From Clostridiales bacterium (GTDB lineage Bacteria > Bacillota > Clostridia > Oscillospirales > Oscillospiraceae): a stretch of 64,000 nt of DNA. Under the pieces are notes generated by a model. That model saw nothing but the letters and a program-made list of their open reading frames with translations. It was not told where the DNA came from and made no database searches. Every line of letters begins with the position of its first letter. The first letter of the stretch is position 1. The DNA lies in NCBI GenBank assembly GCA_003525905.1, contig DQIA01000018.1, positions 1 to 64,000 on the forward strand, in the 5' to 3' direction. The translations under genes and the position numbers were made by a program. Of the stretch, positions 7,628 through 16,700 are shown piece by piece.

Positions 7628-8464
7628 ATGTCAAATTTCCGCAAGCAATTCAAACAAGGCGACGACTATTGCGACATCCGGGCGGACTATCGCAGCCTGA
7701 TCTCCATCGGGAAGAGCGTTGAGGAAACGGAGGACCTGCTGCTGCGGGCCTACTGTCCGAAGGACGGAGACCTGCTGTTCACGCCCACGTTTTGGCTCTC
7801 CCTCGGCATCTGCGAATGGGAGACCGGCCGACTGACGCTCCGGACGAAGGAGGAGGCGCTCTACTGCCTTTCGCTATATCAGGAGACGGTCGAGCAGCGT
7901 TTGAACGCCGCGCCAAACGAACGGCTGTCGGACATGCTGCAGTTTTTCCGGGAAACGCAGGAAATGCTGCTTTCGCCCCTGCCGGAGGCCAAAAAGATCA
8001 GTAAGCCGTATGCGCGCAAGTGTCCGTGGCGCGAAGGTAGCCTGCTGGCTTATCAGATTTTAAGTCCGAAGATGAAAGATTCTCCATACTACCAGAAGTA
8101 TGTCATCCTTCGTGTGGTCGATATCTGGCGGGAACCAGTTGTACGGCTTGCTCCGACGGAGCGCTATGATGAAACCATGTGTATTGGCCTATACGGTTGG
8201 TGGGGTGATCAAATACCGGATGCCTCTATTGTGAAGGACTTGGAATTCGTGTCAATAGATACTGGTGGCGTGACCAAAATGTGGTGTGCATTTGATTGGG
8301 GCTTGTGCCGCGGAGAGAAGCCGCATATTACCCTGTTGGAAGAAGACCCGGCGTGGAGAAGAGAGAGGTATCCGTTTTTCAATACGGAGTGTAAGCTGTG
8401 CTTGTACACACATTATATTCCATTTGATGGTAGACTGTGCAGGTCAATACTGCCAAAGTTATAA
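7628..8464 (+). CDS. Hypothetical protein of an immunity-like family
   Basis: Protein of 278 residues with ACGGAGGGAACGACC before ATG. I recognise its layout from uncharacterised Firmicutes proteins that share MSNFRKQF at the start, DLLFTPTFWLSLGICEWETG near residue 55, KCPWREGSLLAYQI around 135, and a GLYGWWGDQIPD block around 190; these are often found beside toxin-immunity loci. No signal peptide or membrane span, so cytoplasmic. No catalytic motif is visible. The gene lies alone between gaps of 136 and 123 bp. The immunity assignment rests on recollection of genomic context and is tentative. Confidence 0.65.
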   Translation: MSNFRKQFKQGDDYCDIRADYRSLISIGKSVEETEDLLLRAYCPKDGDLLFTPTFWLSLGICEWETGRLTLRTKEEALYCLSLYQETVEQRLNAAPNERLSDMLQFFRETQEMLLSPLPEAKKISKPYARKCPWREGSLLAYQILSPKMKDSPYYQKYVILRVVDIWREPVVRLAPTERYDETMCIGLYGWWGDQIPDASIVKDLEFVSIDTGGVTKMWCAFDWGLCRGEKPHITLLEEDPAWRRERYPFFNTECKLCLYTHYIPFDGRLCRSILPKL

Positions 8465-8587
8465 TATTGAATCGCGATATAATCCGTAACGAGCAAGTGC
8501 AGGAAACCTGTGAAAGGAAAAGCTCCCCCTCTGACTCATCCCGAGCCCGCTGCAGAGGGGGGACACGCCGCATAAGGAGAAGCAAGC

Positions 8588-8983
8588 ATGGAAGAAAAAT
8601 GGTATGACTGGGCCTACAGCCCCATCAGGAGGAAAGTAGATTCCTCTATGCCAGAATCTACGCAGGTCTATGAGGCAAAATTTCTTTCCACGCTGTCCGT
8701 TATTCTGGAACGGCCCGGAGGTTATCTCGGTCAACCGTCTCTGGACAGACTGCTGGACCTGATGACCGGTTACATCGTCGCAGTCTTTGATTTGGCGGGT
8801 TACCGGATCACATTCGAGCAGCGGTTCCGGCAGTACCTGTGTCAAAAATATCATCTGGACACATCCGGGTTTTCGCTGTATCTGTATTTTTCGGATGGAA
8901 GGGACAATGAATCGGGCTTTGTCGCTTTTTCGCAGGAGTTTCGTCTGTTCTGCCAGTCGGAAACAGCTATTGGAAGTCAGTAA
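8588..8983 (+). CDS. Hypothetical protein
   Basis: Protein of 131 residues with AAGGAGAAGC before ATG. It starts MEEKWYDWAYSP and contains a well-formed hydrophobic core (LLDLMTGYIVAVFDLAGYR) and a closing SLYLYFSDGRDNESGFVAF segment. No known domain recognised and no signal peptide. Size and position suggest another member of the orphan, immunity-like group to its left. The last residues may be a truncated end, since the gene runs into a 400-bp non-coding stretch. Confidence 0.55.
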   Translation: MEEKWYDWAYSPIRRKVDSSMPESTQVYEAKFLSTLSVILERPGGYLGQPSLDRLLDLMTGYIVAVFDLAGYRITFEQRFRQYLCQKYHLDTSGFSLYLYFSDGRDNESGFVAFSQEFRLFCQSETAIGSQ

Positions 8984-9390
8984 TTTCAACTTTAGCAGGT
9001 TCCGTCAACAGCAGCTGCATCGTTCTCTGCGCAATTCTGCCTGTCTGGCCCATAGCGGCGCTCGCCGCACAAGGCCACTGTGCGAGAGAAAATGTAGCGG
9101 CGCTCAGTGAGCGCCCTGTACAGGACAATTCAACGACAGAAGGGCACTGGTGCACCGTCGCACCACCCTGACATGTCATTGCACGGAGGCCAAAGGCCGA
9201 TGCGGCGCCCTGAGCGCGAAGCGCGTGGAAGTTCCCCTGGGGTGCAATCTTCTGCAGCAACTTACGGATTCGCCATGGTTTTCCTGTTATCCAGCCGAGT
9301 ACTGCGAGATTGCCTTGCACCACTGAAGTTATGCCGCAAACGCTGCCTGTCTCCACGGGGTCACCGCCCGGAAAGGGCACGCTGCTGCAG
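8984..9390. other. Non-coding stretch with many short dyads
   Basis: No gene is supported. The DNA is rich in short inverted repeats, such as GGCGCTCGCCGC-type stems near 9055-9110, GGCCAAAGGCC near 9187-9197, and GGTGCAA at about 9239 matched by TTGCACC at about 9315. This resembles a structured, non-autonomous repeat or a decayed element rather than a simple spacer. Confidence 0.35.
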
Positions 9391-9834
9391 TCAGATTTGA
9401 GGCAGCTGCAGGAGCATCACATCAAAATCAATGTCCTGCCCGCCGATGCGGAAAAAGGCCGGGAAGGTGCACAGCTTCCGGAAGCCGAATTTTTCATACA
9501 GCCGGATGGCGCGGACATTGTCACTGCGCACCTCGATATCGAGCTGGGCAAAGCCGTTTTCCCGCGCAAAGGCAAGGACGGCCTCCGTCAGGGCCGAGGC
9601 CGCACCGCAGCCCCACCACGCCCGCTTCAGGCTGATGCCGAACACGCCGCGGTGGCGCATCCGGCCGGGCTTACGGTTCAGGCTGGCCGTGCCGATGAGC
9701 TCGCCGTCCACTCTGGCAAGATACTGCACATGGTCCGGCGAATCGACCTGTGTGCGCAGATAGGCCTGCTCCTCCTCCGGCGCAAGCGGCACGCCCTCTG
9801 CGCCGAAGCTGAGGTTGTCCGTCTCGCCGCCCAC
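9391..9834 (-). CDS. GNAT family N-acetyltransferase, start codon missing
   Basis: GNAT acetyltransferases move an acetyl group from acetyl-CoA to an amine. The family pattern is clear: VFGISLKRAWWGCGAASALTE gives the acetyl-CoA binding loop, ARENGFAQLDIEVRSDN and AIRLYEKFGF follow. GTG 9834 is the first usable start codon, but the frame is open further upstream to about 9928 and encodes NAFTITRARPEDAAALLDYLK, which is the family's normal first strand and helix. That extension has an AAAGGAG sequence but no ATG, GTG or TTG. The start codon may therefore be mutated, and the gene may be inactive or start unusually. Substrate unknown. Confidence 0.7.
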   Translation of the reverse strand: MGGETDNLSFGAEGVPLAPEEEQAYLRTQVDSPDHVQYLARVDGELIGTASLNRKPGRMRHRGVFGISLKRAWWGCGAASALTEAVLAFARENGFAQLDIEVRSDNVRAIRLYEKFGFRKLCTFPAFFRIGGQDIDFDVMLLQLPQI

Positions 9835-10020
9835 GATCTTCAGGTAGTCCAGCAGCGCCGCGGCATCCTCCGGCCGGGCTCGCGTGATCGTAAATGCGTT
9901 CTTCTTTTCCCTGCTTCTTCTCCTTTCCGATCATACGGCGGGAGGTCTCCCGCCAGAATGCAGCTCGTCAAAAAGTCTTTACGGACCTTTTTTGACAGTC
10001 CAAGAATTCTCCGCGCGGTC

Positions 10021-10431
10021 TCAGAGCACGAGCCGCGCGATCTCCATGGTGGCGATCTTCAGGACCGCGCCGCCGGACATCACATAGAACCAGAGCTCCC
10101 GCATTTTCTGCGTTCTGGCGATCGGTGTGGCGATCGCGGCGACGACGATCAGCAGCGCACCGGCACAGCCGACGACGGTCGGAACGCTGACGAGCGGAAA
10201 CACGCCCGGCGCGCAGCTGCCGTCGATGGTGTGCTGGATGGTCTTGTCCAGCCCGTCCCGCGCCGCCGCAAAGCAGCAGACGACCAGACCGAACACCAGC
10301 AGGAGCAGTGTTCTCCTGCCCCAGCAGGTGATATTGGCGTGGTTCCAGACGGAAAAGCCGATGTAGCCCAGCAGGGCAAGGATCATCAGCGTCGTTGCCG
10401 TTGTGACGGCGTTTCCAAAATACAGCTTCAT
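10021..10431 (-). CDS. Small hypothetical membrane protein
   Basis: Protein of 136 residues with AGAAGGGGAAA about 7 bases before ATG. It has four hydrophobic spans (about 8-28, 40-60, 80-105, 112-132) with short loops. No family was recognised. The gene lies downstream of a strong minus-strand promoter with a palindromic operator at 10651-10700, but a strong terminator hairpin (10585-10632) lies between them, so expression would need read-through or antitermination. Confidence 0.6.
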   Translation of the reverse strand: MKLYFGNAVTTATTLMILALLGYIGFSVWNHANITCWGRRTLLLLVFGLVVCCFAAARDGLDKTIQHTIDGSCAPGVFPLVSVPTVVGCAGALLIVVAAIATPIARTQKMRELWFYVMSGGAVLKIATMEIARLVL

Positions 10432-10584
10432 GGTAAATTTCCCCTTCTCTCATTGCGCTCTTGACGTTTCGGCGGCGACGGCCGCCGCCAGGACGCCCAT
10501 GGATACCCACGGCGCGGCCGCGCATAACGCGCAGTGCTGCGGTGCTCGTGGGATAACGAATTGCGTTTATAAAATCTTCCTCTC

Positions 10585-10632
10585 AAAAAACAGACGCAGC
10601 GCATGATCGGAACCGCGATCAGCACTGCGTCT
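10585..10632 (-). terminator. Strong terminator about 30 bp downstream of a promoter
   Basis: On the minus strand AGACGCAG...TGATCG pairs with CGATCA...CTGCGTCT and is followed by GTTTTTTG. It lies only 30-40 bases after the predicted transcription start, so it would release an RNA of about 80 bases. Confidence 0.8.
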
Positions 10633-10650
10633 TTGCGTCTGGCTGTTTAT

Positions 10651-10666
10651 GTAACCGTTCGGTTAC
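10651..10666. promoter_or_regulatory. Palindromic operator, TetR-type appearance
   Basis: GTAACCGTTCGGTTAC is a palindrome of two 7-base arms around TT. It overlaps the predicted start site of the minus-strand promoter, an ideal place for a repressor. The ACCG/CGGT half-sites are typical of TetR-family operators. No TetR gene is in the window. Confidence 0.6.
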
Positions 10667-10671
10667 TTTCT

Positions 10672-10700
10672 ATTATAGGGACTGTCGGCCCCTTTGTCAA
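10672..10700 (-). promoter_or_regulatory. Consensus sigma-A promoter
   Basis: On the minus strand TTGACA (10695-10700) and TATAAT (10672-10677) with a 17-bp spacer: a perfect consensus promoter, followed directly by the palindrome at 10651-10666. Confidence 0.85.
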
Positions 10701-10733
10701 GGCCTTTTTCCGATTTTTCTATGTGCCGCATAC

Positions 10734-10760
10734 AAAGTGCCCCGGGTCTCCCCGGGGCAC
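10734..10760 (-). terminator. Terminator of the giant surface protein gene
   Basis: On the minus strand GTGCCCCGGG and CCCGGGGCAC pair around GAGA and are followed by TTTG. It lies 28 bp after the stop codon. Confidence 0.75.
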
Positions 10761-10787
10761 TCGTTCGCTGCTTATGCGTAATTTGCT

Positions 10788-13700
10788 TCAGGCGTTCTGC
10801 AGCGCCGCAAAGCGGAACAGGATCGTCGCCAGCTCCGCGCGCGTTGCACCGGCCTTTGGCGCTAGCTCCGCTGCGCTGCGGCCATTGACAAGGCCCTCTG
10901 CAACGGCCCATGCCATGGCATCCTGCGCAAATGCGCTGACCGCGTCGGCATCGCCGTAGGCGCTCAGGTCGGCGCGCTTCTCGGTATTGCTGCCGAGATA
11001 GCCCGCAAAGCGATAGAGCATCATCGCCATCTGCTCGCGCGTGAGGGAAGCATCCGGATCAAACAGTCCGCCGCCGACACCGTTAACGATGCCGTTCTCC
11101 GAGGCCCAGATCACCGCCGCGCCATACCAGCTGTCGGCAGACACGTCCGTGAAGCTGCTCTCGCGGCCCGCCATGTCCGGCGTACCCGCCATACGGTAAA
11201 GCACCATGACCAGCATTGCGCGGGTCGTCTCGCCGTTCGGCTCGAACAGGCCGCCGCCGACGCCGTTCATCACGCCGTTTTTCAGCACCCAGTCAACGTA
11301 CTCGTGATACCAACCATTCCGGTCGAGATCCGTGTAGGCTTCGCTCGGGCAGGTCTCTGCCGTAGTCTCACGCTGCTCAGTCTCGCCGCAGCGGCCGCAC
11401 TTGCGCTCTTCCAGACCAGTGTGGAAGCAATCGGCTTCCTTCACCGTCGTCCAGTCGCCGTAGTCGTGGCCCAGAGCAGGGATTTCCTCGCCCTTGCTGT
11501 GCACCTCGCCGCAGCGCGTGCAGACCATGTCGCCCGTGTAGCCCGGCTCCGTGCAGGTGGCTTCCTTCGCACCGGTCAGCTTGTCGTCATGGCCAAGCGG
11601 CTGGCGGATCTCGCTGATGTAGGTGTAGTCGCAGTGCTTGCAGTGATTCTCCGTGTAGCCGTAGCCCTCGCAGGTCGGGGCGACTACCGTCGCCTCGCAG
11701 TCATGGCCCGTAGCATCCACGAAATCAGCCTTGTAGCTGTCGCCGCAGGCAGAGCAGGTATAGGTCGTGTAGCCCATATGCGTGCAGTCCGGATCCGTCC
11801 TGACCGCCTCATAGCTGTGGGCGATCATCGGGATGGACTCGGTATAGCTCTTGCCGCAGTTCGTGCAGGTGAAGGTACGAACGCCCTCCTCCGTGCAGGT
11901 CGGCTGCTTTGTCACCTCGCTCGTGTAGCTGTGATCCGCCGCCTGCGTATAGCTGTCGACGTAGCTGTTGCCGCAGCGCGTGCAGGTGTGGGTCGTGTAG
12001 CCCATGGCGTCGCAGGTCGGAGCTGTCACAACGGCCTGATAATCATGGCCAAGTGCCTCGGTCATGGTATCGACATAGCTGCTGCCGCAGACGGAGCAGG
12101 TGTGCGTCGTGTAGCCGCCCTTTTCGCAGGTCGGGGCCGTCACGACGTCCACATAGCTGTGGCCCGTGGCCGGGAGCATCGCGTCGATATAGCTGTCGCC
12201 GCAGACGGAGCAGGTATGCGTCGTGTAACCGGCGGACTCACAGGTCGGAGCCGTCACGACGTCCACATAGCTGTGGCCCTTTGCTGCCACATAGTTCGTG
12301 CGGTAGCTGAGGCCGCAGCGCGCGCAGGCAGACTCGGTATAGCCGTCCTTCTCGCAGGTCGGCTCCACGACCGTCACGGTCAGATCGTGGCCGAGCGGCT
12401 CGCCGACCTTGACCGTCAGCGTATTGCTGACCGCATCGCAGTTGTCACACTTGACATAGTAGACCGCGGCTTCGGTGCAGGTAGCTTCCGACTTGATGAC
12501 ATCAGAGGCAGTGTTCGCGAAGGTATGCTCCGCGTCGGCCTGCCACAGGAGGATCGGATGCTTCGTCGCGGTGCAGCCGCTCGTGAAGACAGCCTCTGCC
12601 AGATCGGCGTTCATCGTGGAAACGAACTCCGCGTTCGCAATTTCCTCTGCGGTCCTGACAGCGGCAGTCTGGGTCTCGGCATTTTTCACGGAGCCGATGC
12701 CGCCCTTCTCGCAGGTGCCCTCAAGGTAGTAGAGGTTTTTGATGACGGCATCTGCGCTGCTCACCGTGCCAATGACAGAGCCATAGGTAAAGGTTGTGTT
12801 GCAGGTGACCGTGCCGAGGTTAAAGCAGCTGCGGACCTCGGAGTTCGCGCAGTAGCCGACGATACCGGCGGGATAGTTGCCGCCGGCCTTGATCGCACCG
12901 GTGTTGTAGCAGGCCGTGACCTTACAGCCGTTCGGCAGATTGGAAACAATGCCCGCTGCGCAGGTGCTGGGTGCGGTGATGCTGCCGGTGTTGACGCAGC
13001 CGGTGATGGTACTGGGCTGGCTGCCGCTGGAAATGTTGCCAACGATACCTGCGCAGTAGCGCCAGCCGGTGACATTGCCGCTGTTGGAACAGTTGGTAAC
13101 ATTCAGGCTGTAGTAAGCACCGCCGACAACGCCGCCGACGCTCTGCCAGTAGTTACCGGCCGTGCGCTTGATGGAAACATCGACATTCGAATGGAGATTC
13201 GTCAGGTCGGCATAGTCCGCACGGCCAACGATACCGCCGACGTAAGCATCGTTAACAGGCTTGTTGGAACCGGCGACAACGGTGCCGTTGACCGTCAGGT
13301 TCTCAATCTTCGCGCGGTTGGTGGCGTTGGCGCCGGAGACCCAGCCGAACAGGCCGCGATAGAGCGATATCGGGGTCTTGCTGCTGTAGTTGATGGAAAG
13401 ATGATCAATGGTGTGATTCCGGCCGTTGAAGGTACCGGCAAACTTCTTAGAAGCGGTGCCGATGGGCGTCCACTCGTAACCGGCGAGGTCGATATCGGCC
13501 GTCAGGATGCCGGAGATTCCCGTGCTGCCGCCGTTGACCTTCTGGGCGAACCATGCCAGCTCTGCGCCGGTGCCGATGAGGTAAACGCCGTTTTCGTCGG
13601 TGGCAGGTTCCGTGGTGGTCTTGCCGTCCCAAGCGTTCTCGGCCGCCTTGCGGACGGTGAACTTGATGGTCAGGACGCCGTTTTCGACCTTTGCTGCGTC

Positions 13701-16700
13701 AGCAGAGCCGAGCTTGAAGGAGCCGGTGGTGCGGACATAGCCGAGCTGCTCGACGGCGTAGGAATACGGGCCATAGCCGAGCTTAAAGGTGCCGTCGGCC
13801 TCGGCGGTCACTGCCTTGTTGTCACGGTCGGTGAACGTGGGGGTGAGGCCGTCGATCGCGTTGCCGTTTTCGTCCACGGGGACGAGCTTGACGTTGTAGG
13901 TGACCTTCGTGTTGACCTCGACGGAAACATCTGCCAGACGGCTGGCAACAAAGCTGGTGGTGACCGCGGAGAAGTTCGTGCCGACGCCGGTGTCGGTCAT
14001 ATTGTACAGCGTATCAAACGGGCTGGCGGCGGAGTACATGCCGCCGGAGATATAACCGTCGGTGACCATAACGGTCGTTTTGTCTGAGCCTTCGGGGAAG
14101 GTGATGTCTGTGGGCATCTCCACGGTGACGGAGGCTCTGTCCATCTGCCAGTACTGAGTCAGCTGGCCCTTGGACTCCTCTTCCTCCGCGCTGTAGTTCA
14201 GATATAGCAACGTGGGGTTGAAGATACCGGAAACCTTATCCATGCCGCGATACAGGCCGTCGAAGGAGAGCGTGACCTTATCGCCGGGCATGATGGGCTC
14301 GCCGTCATTCGAGGCATTCTTCACGGTGACGCTCATCTGCGCCACGCGCGCCAGACGGTAGGACGTGCCGGTGGAATCGGTCAGCTTCAGGATGACGGTG
14401 CCGCCGAGCGTCTTTGCCGTGCGGAAGGGCAGGAGGGAGGCGTGGAACATGCCGTTCTCGTCCGCCGTAAGCTCCGTCCAGCCGGACAGGGTGCTGTTCA
14501 GGGCAGCGTCGGTGGTGACGACGGCGTAGCTGGCCGTCGCGCCCTTGGTGGTAGTAAAGTCCAGCGTGGGGGCTTCGTCGGTGTCAAGGTAGTACCACGT
14601 GTCGTAGTTGTAGTCCCACTCCGCACCGCGGGGGCTGGTCGTGCCGCCGTTAAAGCGGATGACGGCGTCAGCCTTGCCGGCTGCCTTGTTCGTGATAACG
14701 AACACACCGGTGCGCTCGGGGGCGGTTGCCGGGAAGAGACCGCCGTGGGTTCCGGCAACGTCCTTGTCGTTGTACAGGTCGATGGCGTCGTAGGTGACGG
14801 CCACGATGTCCGTGCCGGTGGGCGTCACGTCGAGCCAGTTGCCTACGGCGTTGCCGCCGCTGACCTGCGTAACGTCCGCCGGATTGCCCTGCAGCACCTG
14901 AATGTTGAAGCTCGGCTCGACCATGATGTTGCCTGCATCGTTATTGATTAGCTCCCACATACGGTACGCGCGGATGCGGTAGGTGTCGCTCACGCTCATA
15001 AAGCCGCTGTGGCTCAGGAAGACCTGCAGGTCGGCTTCGTCGCGGGAGGATACCGTCGTGCCGAGGTCCTTGAAGCTGTGAGACTTCCTGTCGGTCGGCG
15101 CGCCGGAGTCAAAGGTGATCGTCTTTTCCGTCTTTTGGTTGAGGCTGGACAGCCAGCCGGCCTTGGTCACATAGGTACCGGTCTCATCGACCAGACGCCA
15201 TGTGTAGTTGTTGTTGCGCTCAGAAACGCGGTAGGAATAGGTGGTCATGCCGGTCGCGTCGTCCTTCGCAGTCTTGTACGGCTCGACCGCTCTGGTGTTG
15301 AAGTTGTTGTACTGGAAGAACAGGGTGAACTCCGCCGTCGTGGGCGCAGTGATATCCAGCTCCACGGCGTTGGCGATCGTGATGTTCTTCGTTACGACGT
15401 TGTAGGAAGGCGCCGTGGTCTGGTTGATCTGCTGATTGAACATATACTTTTCCGTGTTCGTCGGATAAGCATAGATGTTGTACAGCGAAGCGTTCTGCGC
15501 CTCCCACGACAGGAAGGGGAAGGCAGTGTAGTCGCTGCCGTAGCGGGTGTAGGTATAGTGTGTACCGGAGTGGATCATGCTGCCGGTAACGGGCATGATC
15601 ATCTCGACATGGTAGTCGTCCGTGCCGAAGTACTCGTTTTTCTCGTTCCTGGTCGTAGCGTAGACGCTGACAACGCCGAGATGGATGTCGTTGCCGCCGC
15701 CGCCGTAGATGTCCTTCTCCATCGGCAGAGGCAGGCTCTGACCGCCAAGATAGATGTCATAGGCCTCGGTCGCAGTGTTCCAGCCGTAGCCGCGCGTGGA
15801 GTAACGGCCGGTGCTCAGGGTGGCGTAGAACATGTTGTAATTGTTCACGACCGTGTTGCTGGCCGTCGCCGTTTCGTCGGCTGCGTCAAAGGCGCTGTTG
15901 GTGAACCGGACCTCCTCGTAGTCGTGCAGCTCGTACTTTGTGCCGTCGATCTCGACATAGTCCTTCTCTTCGCCGTCGATGATGGTGTAATCGGCGGGGT
16001 TGTAGACGTACACGGTCTTGCCCTCGGCATCGGTAAACCAGCCGACATAGTCAAACTGATTTTCGTCGATGCCCGCGGTCTTGTACATCTTGAGGATCGG
16101 GTACTTATTGCCGTTTGTGCTGTAGTTCTGGTCACGGCCGACGTAGAAGTTGATATTCGCTTCGACGACATCGACGAAGGTCAGCGTCAGCGTCCAGGTA
16201 TCGGCGGAGTAGCCGGCGTCGTTCTTTGCGCGGAACTTATAGATATATGTGCCTGCCTTGCTCTGGACCAGGCTCTTGTTCACACCGCCGAACATTGCTT
16301 CCTCAAAGTGCTGCTCCCCGCTCCACGTCGCACCGCCATCGGAGGACATGGTGTAGAAGTAGTTCTTGTAGGTCAGCGTGCCGTTTTTCACGCCGAAGAT
16401 CTTGCCGTCCATCAGATCGTCGAGCTGATAGCTCTTGCCGGTCTGAACTTCCGCAGCGGCATCGGTCACACCATCGAGCAGATAGGGCGCTGCAGGATCC
16501 TTCGCGCCGCAGACGGTGCAGACGCCGTTTTCATACTGATGCCCGCGAGCCTCCTGCCACGCCAAAAGCGGATAGCCGCCGCAGCCGGTGTTTTCCTTAA
16601 AGCTGCTGCCGAGCGTCGGTGCCAGCGCCTTCAGCTCCTCTGCGGTCTTCGCCGTGGCGTTCTCGTCGCCAATCGCGGAAGCGCTGCCGAGGTAATACAC

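Larger units (their letters stand above)
10585..10666 (-). ncRNA. Candidate short RNA or attenuated leader of about 80 bases
   Basis: A consensus promoter, a 16-bp palindrome at the start site and a strong intrinsic terminator follow each other on the minus strand with no translatable frame between them. The product would be a short structured RNA, or the leader of the membrane-protein gene at 10431 if termination is regulated. No known RNA family recognised. Confidence 0.45.

Noticed and set aside
4479-9390. Island considered as an intact integrative element or prophage
   Set aside because: No integrase, relaxase or phage gene and no second copy of the tRNA-Leu 3' end were found.
9310-10464. 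384-codon plus-strand frame across the acetyltransferase and membrane-protein genes
   Set aside because: It runs antisense through two better-supported genes and yields no domain.
11340-12540. Tandem repeats considered as a CRISPR array
   Set aside because: The repeats are in-frame protein units of the surface protein with diverging sequence and no unique spacers. No cas genes are in the window.
11304-14087. Long open frame on the plus strand opposite the giant surface protein gene (also 15009-18989)
   Set aside because: Antisense shadows of a GC-rich gene: products are Arg/Gly/Val-rich without domains, and there is no ribosome binding site. The minus-strand frame has a signal peptide, known domains and a riboswitch.
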